A DNA stretch of 15,457 nucleotides from positions 1 through 15,457 of the forward strand of contig CAKTXR010000061.1 in assembly GCA_934631025.1 (NCBI GenBank), read 5' to 3'. The number at the start of each line of letters is the position of its first letter. Position 1 is the first letter of the stretch. The stretch is from an uncultured Clostridia bacterium. GTDB lineage: Bacteria > Bacillota > Clostridia > Christensenellales > Aristaeellaceae. This document shows positions 1 to 7,227 of the stretch, one piece after another. The notes beneath the pieces are model-generated. The model was not told where the DNA came from. It did not search any database and saw nothing but the letters and a program-made list of their open reading frames with translations. A program made the position numbers and the translations under genes.

Positions 1-104
1 CACCGAGACCTGGGGCGCGGAAAAGTGCCATCTCTTCTCCTTCGACGTGCGATAGAATAAACGCAGAGCAGCGCCTTCGACCGATTCATGGACGAGGGCG
101 CTGC
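1..104. repeat. 104-nt direct repeat, copy 1
   Basis: This copy begins at or before the window edge and matches 168-271. The first 77 nt are identical to copy 2; only three bases differ after that (c78/t245, a80/t247, a88/g255). All three lie in or near the hairpin that ends the unit. The period is 167 nt, with a 63-nt unrelated spacer (105-167). No coding frame in it looks real. It is best read as a duplicated 3'-untranslated and terminator segment. Confidence 0.9.
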
Positions 105-109
105 TTTTT
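68..109 (+). terminator. Rho-independent terminator for a gene left of the window
   Basis: GCAGCGCC (68-75) pairs with GGCGCTGC (97-104). The stem continues inward through 82/90 with one mismatch (80/92) and a 7-nt loop (83-89). Five T follow (105-109). The orientation suits a plus-strand gene whose body lies off the left edge. Confidence 0.75.
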
Positions 110-167
110 GTGTGTACGGATGCGCAAAAAGGACTGACCGGCGAGTATGCCGCCGTTCGCCTGTTCC

Positions 168-271
168 CACCGAGACCTGGGGCGCGGAAAAGTGCCATCT
201 CTTCTCCTTCGACGTGCGATAGAATAAACGCAGAGCAGCGCCTTTGTCCGATTCGTGGACGAGGGCGCTGC
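168..271. repeat. 104-nt direct repeat, copy 2
   Basis: Second copy of the 1-104 sequence, ending 13 nt beyond the stop codon of the minus-strand DMT transporter. The a80-to-t247 change replaces an A-A mismatch in the copy 1 stem with a T-A pair, so the hairpin is kept or improved. The T-run of copy 1 (five T) is reduced to three T after one C here. Confidence 0.9.
235..271 (-). terminator. Terminator-like hairpin downstream of the DMT gene
   Basis: This is the copy 2 hairpin: GCAGCGCC (235-242) with GGCGCTGC (264-271), extended inward to a fully paired 15-bp stem including two G-T wobbles, with a 7-nt loop. It lies 13 nt past the DMT stop. On the minus strand the stem is followed by a moderately T-rich stretch, not a clean T-run. 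It may act in either direction; this is weaker than copy 1. Confidence 0.5.
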
Positions 272-284
272 CTTTATATATGCG

Positions 285-1133
285 CTACAGAAGCACCGAC
301 ACGGCGATGCCCGCGAGCACAACCGCCGCGCAGCAGAGCTTGTACAGCGTGCCCTTTTCGTGGAAGATCAGCCGCCCGCCGATGATCGAAACGATGCAGC
401 CCGACTGCTTGATCAGCTGCATGACGGTCACGCGGCTCTCCGGGGTGCCGTTGGCCATGAACAGCGCGCGGTCGCCGATGACGAAGATCGCGCTGAGCAG
501 ATAGATCCAGCCGTTTGTCAGCACGCCGCGCACGTTGATCTTCTCGCGGCGCACGAGCAGGAACAGCGCGTAATAGAGCGTCAGGAAGAACATATACCAG
601 AACTGGAGCTGCGCCGAGGTCATCGTGCGCATGAGCACCTTGTCCATCGTGCCCGAGGCCGAATTGAGGAAGCAGCAGATCAGCGACAGCCCCAGCGCCT
701 TCGCGCTCACCCTTTCCCCGTCCGGCGCGTTCCGCGTGCGGCCCAGCATGAGCAGCCCCAGCATGACCAGCGCCATGCCGGCGATCTGCGCCGCGCCCAG
801 CGTCTCGCCCAGCAGGCATACGCCCATGAGCGTCGAGAACAGGATGCGCGTCAGATCGAGCACGCCGTACAGGCTCACCGGCATCCGGCTGAGCGCGTTA
901 AAGCCGCACAGCCAGGCGATGAATATGATCAGCGACTTGAGCGCCGTAAAGAGCAGCCCCATGGTGCTCAGGCCCATGGCGTTCTTCGCGTCGGGCAGCA
1001 CCATGATAAACGAGATGAGCGTATAGGTAAAGAGCACCTCCATGACGCTGCTTCTGCCCATCGCCTTTTTCTTGACAATATCGCGCGCGCCCTTGAGCAG
1101 GCCGTATGTCAGCGTCAGAAACACCCACGCCAC
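285..1133 (-). CDS. DMT superfamily (EamA-type) transporter
   Basis: Predicted 282-aa integral membrane protein of the drug/metabolite transporter superfamily. By eye it has about ten hydrophobic segments in two EamA-like halves, the usual length and topology. Family members move small metabolites or drugs across the cytoplasmic membrane; the substrate cannot be read from sequence. I place the start at the GTG at 1133 because AGGGAGG (1142-1148, minus strand) sits 8 nt upstream and the TATAAT at 1172-1167 lies just before it. The in-frame ATG at 1205 is upstream of that promoter and has no ribosome site. It is transcribed away from the GDPD gene, and its 3' end meets the hairpin at 235-271. 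Hydrophobic tail residues run to the stop, so the protein looks intact. Confidence 0.85.
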   Translation of the reverse strand: MAWVFLTLTYGLLKGARDIVKKKAMGRSSVMEVLFTYTLISFIMVLPDAKNAMGLSTMGLLFTALKSLIIFIAWLCGFNALSRMPVSLYGVLDLTRILFSTLMGVCLLGETLGAAQIAGMALVMLGLLMLGRTRNAPDGERVSAKALGLSLICCFLNSASGTMDKVLMRTMTSAQLQFWYMFFLTLYYALFLLVRREKINVRGVLTNGWIYLLSAIFVIGDRALFMANGTPESRVTVMQLIKQSGCIVSIIGGRLIFHEKGTLYKLCCAAVVLAGIAVSVLL

Positions 1134-1166
1134 TTGCCCCGCCTCCCTTTCGTTGAAACAGCGCCT

Positions 1167-1195
1167 ATTATACGCCCGCAGGCGAATCGCCTGAA
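1167..1195 (-). promoter_or_regulatory. Promoter of the DMT transporter gene
   Basis: On the minus strand a perfect TATAAT lies at 1172-1167, giving a leader of roughly 27 nt before the GTG start at 1133. At the right spacing the -35 is poor (TTCAGG, 1195-1190, 17-nt spacer). A strong -10 with a weak -35 suits an activator-dependent or repressible promoter. Confidence 0.55.
1179..1193. promoter_or_regulatory. Candidate operator palindrome in the DMT promoter
   Basis: CAGGCGAATCGCCTG is an inverted repeat with two perfect 7-bp arms around a single central base. It occupies the spacer and -35 position of the minus-strand DMT promoter, where a bound dimer would block RNA polymerase. The regulator is unknown. 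Confidence 0.45.
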
Positions 1196-1242
1196 AGCGC
1201 GGCATTGTTATTTCAAAATGCGCCGGACGCGCTTTTTCCCGC

Positions 1243-1271
1243 TTGCAACGGCGCAGTAAAGAGGTTATAAT
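1243..1271 (+). promoter_or_regulatory. Sigma-70 promoter of the GDPD gene
   Basis: TTGCAA (1243-1248), a 17-nt spacer and a perfect TATAAT (1266-1271). The start codon follows 36 nt downstream, with AGGGAGG (1291-1297) as ribosome site. Confidence 0.75.
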
Positions 1272-1307
1272 AAACGCGAGGATTTTCATCAGGGAGGATA
1301 AACAGCC

Positions 1308-2030
1308 ATGAACAACACCATCAAAATCGACAGCGGAAAAACGCTGATGGTCGCCCACCGCGGCGTGAGCGGCCTTGAAATGGAAAACACCCACGCGGCG
1401 TTCGTCGCCGCCGGCAACCGCACGCATTTCGGCATCGAGACCGACGTACACCGCACGCTGGACGGCCGTTTCGTCTGCATCCACGACGACACCACAGGCC
1501 GCGTCGCCATCGACAACCTGAAGGTCGAAGAGTCCACGTTCGACACGCTCCGCGCGCTGCTTCTGTGCGACAAGGACGGCGTGAAGGGCCGCACCGATCT
1601 GCGCATCCCCACGCTGGCCGAATATGTGCGCATCTGCAAGAAATACGGCAAGGTGGGCGTGCTGGAGCTGAAGAATCGCTTCGATCCCGGCGACATCGAA
1701 AAGATCATCGCCGTCATCAACGGGGAGGACTATCTGGACGGCATCATCTTCATCTCCTTCTCGCTGGAAAACATGATCGATCTGCGCGCGATGCTGCCCA
1801 GACAGGCCTGCCAGTATCTGACGACCGAGTACAGCGCCGAACTGCTCGAGACGCTGTGCAAATATCATCTGGACGTGGATATGCACTACCGCGCGCTGAC
1901 CGAGGACAACGTGCGCGAAATGCACACACGCGGCATCCGCGTCAACGCCTGGACGTGCGACAAGCCCGAGGAAGCGCTTGAGCTGGTCAGGTGGGGCGTG
2001 GACTACATCACCTCCAACATTCTGGAATAA
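1308..2030 (+). CDS. Glycerophosphodiester phosphodiesterase family protein
   Basis: A 240-aa protein of the GDPD family, which hydrolyses glycerophosphodiesters from phospholipid headgroups to sn-glycerol 3-phosphate and an alcohol, using a metal in a TIM barrel. The signature is complete: HRG at 17-19, ENT at 26-28, E44 and D46 as metal ligands, H59 in IHDDT, E120 in LELK, and the terminal DYITSN segment at 232-237. There is no signal peptide, so it should be cytoplasmic. The length is normal for a single-domain bacterial GDPD. The ATG at 1308 has AGGGAGG 10 nt upstream and its own promoter. The AraC regulator follows after 36 nt on the same strand and may be co-transcribed. The substrate is not determined; relatives include UgpQ-type enzymes. 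Confidence 0.9.
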   Translation: MNNTIKIDSGKTLMVAHRGVSGLEMENTHAAFVAAGNRTHFGIETDVHRTLDGRFVCIHDDTTGRVAIDNLKVEESTFDTLRALLLCDKDGVKGRTDLRIPTLAEYVRICKKYGKVGVLELKNRFDPGDIEKIIAVINGEDYLDGIIFISFSLENMIDLRAMLPRQACQYLTTEYSAELLETLCKYHLDVDMHYRALTEDNVREMHTRGIRVNAWTCDKPEEALELVRWGVDYITSNILE

Positions 2031-2066
2031 CGCATTTTCTTTCGAGAAAGGACTTTTTCCCCCTCC

Positions 2067-2963
2067 ATGCGCATCGACAGAATCTGCCTGATCCGTCCCG
2101 AAAAGAGCGAGCCGCTCTCCCAGACCGCGTGCGGCGAGGAAAGCTGCCTGCTGCGCGACGACACGCTCTCCATAGAATATCACGACGTTTCCACGCCCAC
2201 GCCGCTGCACTGCCACGACTGCTATGAGCTGGAAATCGTCTTTGGCGGCGCGGGCGAAAACCGCATCGCCGACTGGCGGCTGCCCTTTCAGCGCGGCACG
2301 GTCACGCTGCTCTCTCCCGCGGAAATGCACGCCTTTTATCCCGCCGAAAGGACGCGGCTGCTCTCCGTCAAGCTCACCGACATGCTCAGCGCGCCCGAGA
2401 CCGGCGATCTGCGCTCGATCGCCTTCCCCTTCGCGGCGCAGCTGGACGAGGACGAGACGCGGCGCGTCGAAAGGCATCTCGAGCTATTGTGCGAGGAGCT
2501 GAACGCGGCGGGCAGCGAGGGCGCGCGGCGGCGGCTGGGGAGCAACTTTACCGGCTGGCTGCTGGGCTGCGTGCTCTCGCGCGCGGACACGGCGGCGGAC
2601 GAGGCCGCGCCCTCGGCGGAGGTGATACTGCGCGTCGTGGAATATGTGCGCGGGGAGTATTTAAGGCCGCTCACGCTGAGCGAAACGGCCGCGCTGTTCG
2701 GCTATACGCCGGGGCATCTGAGCGTGCTCTTCCGCCGCACGACGGGGCTGAGCTTCTGCGATTATGTATGCATGCTGCGTCTCGAGCGCGCCCGCGGCCT
2801 GCTCGAGCAGACCGACGCGCCCATACAGCGCGTGGCCGAGCTGAGCGGGTTTCAGTCGCTTTCGTATTTCACGCGCCGCTTCAAGCGCGCTCTGGGCTGC
2901 GCGCCGGCGCAATACCGCGAAAATCATCGATTTGTGCAAACGCATCCTTCTTTTCGGCATTGA
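2067..2963 (+). CDS. AraC family transcriptional regulator with cupin sensor domain
   Basis: A 298-aa regulator. The N-terminal half is a cupin-like sensor (H48, H50 and E54 in LHCHDCYELEIVF, then a beta-rich stretch to about residue 115). The C-terminal ~100 residues (about 190-290) are an AraC/XylS DNA-binding domain with two helix-turn-helix units: LTLSETAALFGYTPGHLSVL, then the second ending in SGFQSLSYFTRRFKRALG. Such two-domain proteins usually activate nearby sugar-use genes on binding a small ligand. It lies just before the glycosidase genes, whose promoter overlaps its stop codon, so these are the natural targets. The GAAAGGA at 2045-2051 is 15 nt from the ATG at 2067, an unusually long spacing, so translation may be weak or partly coupled to the GDPD gene. 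I see no better start. Confidence 0.9.
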   Translation: MRIDRICLIRPEKSEPLSQTACGEESCLLRDDTLSIEYHDVSTPTPLHCHDCYELEIVFGGAGENRIADWRLPFQRGTVTLLSPAEMHAFYPAERTRLLSVKLTDMLSAPETGDLRSIAFPFAAQLDEDETRRVERHLELLCEELNAAGSEGARRRLGSNFTGWLLGCVLSRADTAADEAAPSAEVILRVVEYVRGEYLRPLTLSETAALFGYTPGHLSVLFRRTTGLSFCDYVCMLRLERARGLLEQTDAPIQRVAELSGFQSLSYFTRRFKRALGCAPAQYRENHRFVQTHPSFRH

Positions 2964-2988
2964 CCGCGCCGTCCGACCGGCCTATACT
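2960..2988 (+). promoter_or_regulatory. Sigma-70 promoter of the glycosidase operon
   Basis: TTGACC (2960-2965), a 17-nt spacer and TATACT (2983-2988), each one base from consensus. The -35 overlaps the TGA stop (2961-2963) of the AraC gene. The likely start of transcription is ~7 nt past the -10, giving a leader of about 30 nt to the GH5-like gene. Confidence 0.75.
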
Positions 2989-3026
2989 GGTTCTGTAGGA
3001 AGTAAAATCGAAAGGGCTGATCAGAC

Positions 3027-4901
3027 GTGATGAACGCCTATCTTGTCGGATGCAATTACTGGGCCTCCCATGCCGGAACGGAAATGTGGGCGCGCTGGAG
3101 CGAGGAAACCGTCGACCGCGACTTTGCCGAGCTGAAAAAGTACGGCGTGCGCACGCTGCGCGTCTTTCCCAACTGGCGCGATTTCCAGCCCATTCAGCTG
3201 CTGAGGGCCGGCGGCGGCGAGCCGCGCGAATACCGCATGCACGGCGAAACGCCGCTCAAAACGCCCTATGATCTCGACGAAGCGTGCGTAAATCACTTCC
3301 ACACGCTCTGCCGTCTGGCCGGGAAGCACGGTCTCACGCTGCTGGTGAGCATCGTCACCGGCTGGATGAGCGGCCGGCTGTTCGTCCCGCCCATGCTGGA
3401 GGGCAGAAACATACTGACCGACCCCGAATGCCTGATGTGGGAGAGCCGCTTCACGCGCGCGTTTGTGCGCGAGATGAAGGGCGAAAAGAGCATCGTCGCC
3501 TGGGATCTGGGCAACGAGTGCAACTGTATGCAGCCCGTGACCGATCCCGCGTCGGGCTATCTGTGGGTGTATACCATATCGAGCGCCATTCGCCTTGAGG
3601 ACGATACGCGTCCGGTCATCTCCGGCATGCACGCGATCAGGCCGGACGGCGGCTGGACGTTCGCGCATCAGGGCGAGCTGACCGACATACTTACGCCGCA
3701 TCCGTATCCCTCGATCTTTTCGAATCAGGACACCGAGCCGCTGACCGAGCTGAAAACCACGCTCTACCCCACCGCGCAGGTGCTCTACTACGCCGGCCTG
3801 TCCGGAAAGCCGGCCATGATCGAGGAAACCGGCACGTTCAACGATATGCTGGGCAACCCCGACATGGCCGCGCGCTACGCCAACACGAGCCTGTTCTCCG
3901 GCTGGGCGAACGGCTCGCGCGGCATGCTCTGGTGGTGTGCGCACGATCAGACGCAGCTCGACTTCCCGCCCTACGACTGGAATATGTGCGAAAACGAGCT
4001 GGGCCTGCTGCGCGGCGACTACTCGCCCAAGCCCATCGCGCACGCCATGGCGCGCTTTACGCAGATGCTCGAATCCATGCCCTTCGACGCGCTGCCCGAG
4101 CGGCAGACCGACGCGGTGTGTGTCCTCACGCGCGGCCAGAACCCGCTTCTGGTCAATCTCGCGGTGACCGTGCTGAGCAAGCAAAGCGGCCTTGAAGCGC
4201 GCTTTGTGAGCGGCGACGATCCCGTCATTCCCGAAGCGCCGGTCTATCTGCTGCCCTGCCTGTGCGGCGCGTCTCCCCTGCCGGTGACGACGCTGAATGA
4301 GTTATTCCGGCGCGTGGAGGAGGACGGCGCTGTGATCTACATCTCGCTCGACGCCGGCCTTATGACCGCCTTTGAAGCGCGCACGGGGCTTACGCCCATC
4401 TCCCGCCAGAACCGCGCGGGAACCGTGACGATGCGCTATAGGGGCCATACTCTTCCCCTGAAGGGCGGCAAGGAGCTGACTGCTTCTCCCGCGGGCTGCG
4501 AGGTGCTTGCCCGCGACGAGCACGGCACGATTCTCTTTTCCCGCCACGCGCTGGGCAGGGGGCAGGTGTATCTGCTCTCCGCGCCGCTTGAGAGCATGAT
4601 TGCCGAAACGCCCGGCATTGTATCGTCCGAGGACAGCGCGCCCTATTACGAGATCTACCGCACGGTCGGCGCGCGCGTGCTGGCCGAAAAGGCGGCGCGC
4701 TGCGGCAATCCCTTCATCGGGCTGACGCTGCACCCGCTGGGCGAAAACGACCTTATCGGCGTTCTGATGAACTATTCCGGCCGCGAGCAGGACGCGCGGC
4801 TGACCCTTCAGAAGGACTGGCGGCTCACGCCGCTGTTCGGCGATTCGTCTCGACCCATTCCTCCCAACGACGCTCTGGTAATTCGACTTGAGAAAGGATG
4901 A
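3027..4901 (+). CDS. GH5-like (clan GH-A) glycoside hydrolase with C-terminal GATase-like domain
   Basis: A 624-aa protein opening directly with a beta/alpha-barrel strand (GCNYWAS at 9-15) and no signal peptide, so probably cytoplasmic. Clan GH-A landmarks are visible: the acid/base E164 in LGNECN, the nucleophile region MIEETGTF (E266 or, by analogy with EFG-type motifs, E267), and an aromatic strand GMLWWCAHDQ at 299-308. The barrel ends near residue 350. The remaining ~270 residues resemble the glutamine-amidotransferase-like and beta-sandwich domains attached to some beta-galactosidases and related enzymes; this part is inference. The substrate is likely a beta-linked oligosaccharide, perhaps manno-oligosaccharide given the GH2 neighbour. 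AAAGGG (3011-3016) serves either GTG 3027 or ATG 3030; GTG has the better spacing (10 nt). The DUF5107 gene follows after 6 nt, so the two are translationally linked. Confidence 0.75.
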   Translation: MMNAYLVGCNYWASHAGTEMWARWSEETVDRDFAELKKYGVRTLRVFPNWRDFQPIQLLRAGGGEPREYRMHGETPLKTPYDLDEACVNHFHTLCRLAGKHGLTLLVSIVTGWMSGRLFVPPMLEGRNILTDPECLMWESRFTRAFVREMKGEKSIVAWDLGNECNCMQPVTDPASGYLWVYTISSAIRLEDDTRPVISGMHAIRPDGGWTFAHQGELTDILTPHPYPSIFSNQDTEPLTELKTTLYPTAQVLYYAGLSGKPAMIEETGTFNDMLGNPDMAARYANTSLFSGWANGSRGMLWWCAHDQTQLDFPPYDWNMCENELGLLRGDYSPKPIAHAMARFTQMLESMPFDALPERQTDAVCVLTRGQNPLLVNLAVTVLSKQSGLEARFVSGDDPVIPEAPVYLLPCLCGASPLPVTTLNELFRRVEEDGAVIYISLDAGLMTAFEARTGLTPISRQNRAGTVTMRYRGHTLPLKGGKELTASPAGCEVLARDEHGTILFSRHALGRGQVYLLSAPLESMIAETPGIVSSEDSAPYYEIYRTVGARVLAEKAARCGNPFIGLTLHPLGENDLIGVLMNYSGREQDARLTLQKDWRLTPLFGDSSRPIPPNDALVIRLEKG

Positions 4902-4907
4902 ACCATC

Positions 4908-6872
4908 ATGAGTAAGGTCTTTCAGGAAAAGCAGACGTTCCGCATGGCATGGCTGGACAGGAACAATCCGCTGCCCGATTTGCAGCTGCCCCCGACCGCG
5001 CCCGAAAAGCTCACATGGGACGAAAGCCTGACCGAGGAGGACGCGCGCTACTTCACCTACGGCCATGTGAACTCCATACTGCCCTATCAGTTCCAGGACA
5101 ACTACACGCAGGACAAGACCTGTCAGAAGCAGACCGTCGTCGTGCTGGAAAACGATCACATCCGCGCCGAGTTCCTGCCCTGGATGGGCGGCCGCCTGTG
5201 GTCGCTCAAGAAGGACGGCCGCGAGCTGCTCTGCCGCAATCCCGTGGTTCAGCCGCGCAATCTGGCGCTGCGCAACGCCTGGTGCTCGGGCGGCGTGGAG
5301 TGGAACATCGGCCTGCGCGGCCACCACATGATGACCTGCTCGCCCATGTTCACGGAGCTGCTGCATCTCGACGACGGCACTGCGGGCGTGCGCTTCTTTG
5401 AATTTGAGCGCCTGCGCGGCGTGGCCTATCGCGTGGAAGCGTATCTGCCGCCGGAATCGGAAGTGCTGTTCGTGCAGATGACCATCGAAAATCCCGCCGA
5501 CAACGGCGTGACCCCCATGTACTGGTGGAGCAACATCGCCGTCAATGAAGGCGAGGGCACCCGCATCGTCGTGCCGGCCGACGGCGCGATCATGACGCAC
5601 TATCTCGAGGGCAGCCTGCACGTCTCCCGCGTGCCGGTGCCCATGTACGAGGGCATCGACGGCAGCTTCCCGGTCAATCTGCGCCACGCCATCGATTTCT
5701 TCTATGATATTCCGAAGGACCACCGCAAGTATATCGCCGCCCTCAAGCACGGCACGCGCGGTCTGGTTCAGTTCTCCACCGACCGCCTGCTCGGCCGCAA
5801 GCTGTTCGTCTGGGGCATGAACAAGGGCGGCCGCCACTGGCAGGAGTTCCTCGCCGACGAGCACACCACCTACGCCGAGATTCAGGCGGGTCTTGCGCAC
5901 ACGCAGAACGAGCACATCCCCATGCCGGCCGGCGCCGTGTGGAGCTGGCTGGAGGGCTACGGCGAGCTGAACGTGGATGACGTGACCGATCTGCCCTATC
6001 CCGAGGCGGGCGCGCGCGTGACCGAAGCGCTCGACAAGCTCTGCCCGCAGAGCGCGCTGCTCGAAGAGCAGGCCGGCCGCGCCGCGAAGATCGCCCGCGC
6101 CCACGGCGAGATGATCGTCTACGGCTCGGGCTGGGGCGCGCTGGAAAACAAACGCCGCGCCGCCGACAGTCTGCCGCCGCTGAGCGAGGTCTGCCTTTTC
6201 CCGGACGATTCCATCGGCGAGGCCGAGAAGCCGTGGCTGGCGCTCCTGAGCGGCAACCTGCCCGCCGCCGACAAAACCGCCGCGCCGGAATCCTTCATGA
6301 CCTCCGCCGCCTGGCTCAAACGGCTTGAAGCGCTCGAAAACCGCGACTGGAACGGCTGGTATCAGCTGGGCGTGGCGCGCTGGAAGGCCGACGACCACGA
6401 CGGCGCGAAGGACGCGTTCGCCCGCTCGCTCGCCCTCGAGGACAACGCCTGGGCGCACGACGCGCTGGCCGACGTGGCCGAGCTGGAAAACCGCAAGGAG
6501 GACGCGCTCGCCGAACGCCGCAAGGCGCTCGATAAGCGCCCCGAGGAGCGCGCGCTGTTCCTCAAGTACGGCAGCGCCGCGCTGGAAGCCGGACTGTATC
6601 AGGAGCTGTATGACGCAATCTGCCGCCTGACGGTCATCCGCGACGTGCCGCGCGTCAGGGCGCTGGAGGTGTCCGCGCTGACCGGCCTTGAGCGCTACGA
6701 CGAGGCCCGCGCGATCCTGCTCGCGCCGCTGATTGTGCCCGATGTGCGCGAGGGCGAGCTGTCCATGGGGCAGCTCTGGGAGCAGCTCCACATGAAGGAG
6801 CATAACATCACGCTCGAAGAAGCGCGCGAGAAGTATCCTCTGCCCTACGCGCTCGATTTCAGAATGCACTGA
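4908..6872 (+). CDS. DUF5107 domain protein with C-terminal TPR repeats
   Basis: A 654-aa protein. Residues ~1-390 form a beta-rich DUF5107 domain resembling galactose-mutarotase-like sugar-binding folds, with WMGGRLWSL at 92-100 and GGVEWN at 128-133. Residues ~467-600 are alpha-helical TPR-type repeats (for example NGWYQLGVARWKADDHDGAK). The extreme C-terminus (EKYPLPYALDFRMH) matches the usual end of this family, so the gene is complete, though shorter than the ~1000-aa relatives I recall. No signal peptide is present. The family often travels with glycosidases; a carbohydrate-active or carbohydrate-binding role is likely, but the reaction is not known to me. AAAGGA (4892-4897) overlaps the end of the GH5-like gene and sits 10 nt before the ATG, consistent with one operon. 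Confidence 0.75.
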   Translation: MSKVFQEKQTFRMAWLDRNNPLPDLQLPPTAPEKLTWDESLTEEDARYFTYGHVNSILPYQFQDNYTQDKTCQKQTVVVLENDHIRAEFLPWMGGRLWSLKKDGRELLCRNPVVQPRNLALRNAWCSGGVEWNIGLRGHHMMTCSPMFTELLHLDDGTAGVRFFEFERLRGVAYRVEAYLPPESEVLFVQMTIENPADNGVTPMYWWSNIAVNEGEGTRIVVPADGAIMTHYLEGSLHVSRVPVPMYEGIDGSFPVNLRHAIDFFYDIPKDHRKYIAALKHGTRGLVQFSTDRLLGRKLFVWGMNKGGRHWQEFLADEHTTYAEIQAGLAHTQNEHIPMPAGAVWSWLEGYGELNVDDVTDLPYPEAGARVTEALDKLCPQSALLEEQAGRAAKIARAHGEMIVYGSGWGALENKRRAADSLPPLSEVCLFPDDSIGEAEKPWLALLSGNLPAADKTAAPESFMTSAAWLKRLEALENRDWNGWYQLGVARWKADDHDGAKDAFARSLALEDNAWAHDALADVAELENRKEDALAERRKALDKRPEERALFLKYGSAALEAGLYQELYDAICRLTVIRDVPRVRALEVSALTGLERYDEARAILLAPLIVPDVREGELSMGQLWEQLHMKEHNITLEEAREKYPLPYALDFRMH

Positions 6873-7020
6873 TTGATCGTCCGCGCGCGCGGCTTGAAGC
6901 GGCGTTGACATGAAGCGCGCTGTGCGGACTTGCGCGGCTTTCAGCCGACTGCCTCGCCGCAAGCCGTTTTCACGCCGCGTCCCGCCCGATTCTGCTGAAA
7001 AGCCGCTTTTCGGCGGGAAA

Positions 7021-7034
7021 TGGAAGCGCTTTCA
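7021..7034. promoter_or_regulatory. cre-like operator (CcpA / LacI family site)
   Basis: TGGAAGCGCTTTCA agrees with the catabolite-responsive element TGWAANCGNTNWCA at every defined position except the third (G for W), and its core AAGCGCTT is a perfect palindrome. It lies between the DUF5107 and GH2 genes. Weaker look-alikes at 7095-7108 and 7136-7149 share the AAGCG core. CcpA or another LacI-type regulator could bind; neither is encoded here. Confidence 0.6.
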
Positions 7035-7144
7035 TCTCTGTTTCGAGCATGAAATCCGCATCGGCGCGGCTGAAACAGGGCTTTGCAGACCCCGACGAAG
7101 CGTATTCATCTCAGGCCGTGACGGCGCAGCGCCGCCGAAAGCGC

Positions 7145-7153
7145 TGTGGATAA
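7145..7153 (-). promoter_or_regulatory. Perfect DnaA box
   Basis: TGTGGATAA is the exact complement of the consensus TTATCCACA. It is a single box in a non-coding gap, with no AT-rich unwinding region or replication gene nearby, so it is not an origin. It may titrate DnaA, regulate, or be chance. Confidence 0.35.
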
Positions 7154-7183
7154 CCCGCCGCTTTTGCGCTTTATAAAAATCAC

Positions 7184-7227
7184 CCTCCGCATGAAATGCG
7201 TCCGGCTGGTTACACTTTGTGCGGAGG
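7184..7227 (+). promoter_or_regulatory. Possible SD-sequestering leader hairpin
   Basis: CCTCCGCA (7184-7191) is the perfect complement of TGCGGAGG (7220-7227), which contains the ribosome site of the possible ORF at 7236. A competing small hairpin, CGCAT-gaa-ATGCG (7188-7200), uses the same CGCA bases. The two folds exclude each other, the arrangement expected of a translational switch. Confidence 0.35.

Noticed and set aside
1192..1205. TGAAAGCGCGGCAT as a second cre site near the DMT/GDPD promoters
   Set aside because: Only the left half matches; the right half lacks the required T and CA.
255..1259. A 334-codon plus-strand frame opposite the DMT gene
   Set aside because: Antisense shadow; Arg/His/Gln-rich low-complexity product with no ribosome site, while the minus frame encodes ten hydrophobic helices.
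1134..2477. N-terminal extension of the DMT frame, open to 2477 on the minus strand
   Set aside because: It would run through the DMT promoter and antisense to GDPD. The GTG at 1133 has an ideal ribosome site and lies just downstream of the TATAAT.
6905..6933. TTGACA at 6905-6910 as a promoter -35
   Set aside because: No -10-like hexamer lies 16-18 nt downstream; the sequence there is GC-rich.
4302..6962. An 886-codon minus-strand open frame opposite the DUF5107 gene
   Set aside because: Antisense shadow caused by strong third-position GC bias; the plus-strand frame has recognised motifs and a ribosome site.
7145..7153. The DnaA box as a sign of a replication origin
   Set aside because: Only one box, no AT-rich unwinding region and no dnaA, dnaN or rep gene nearby.
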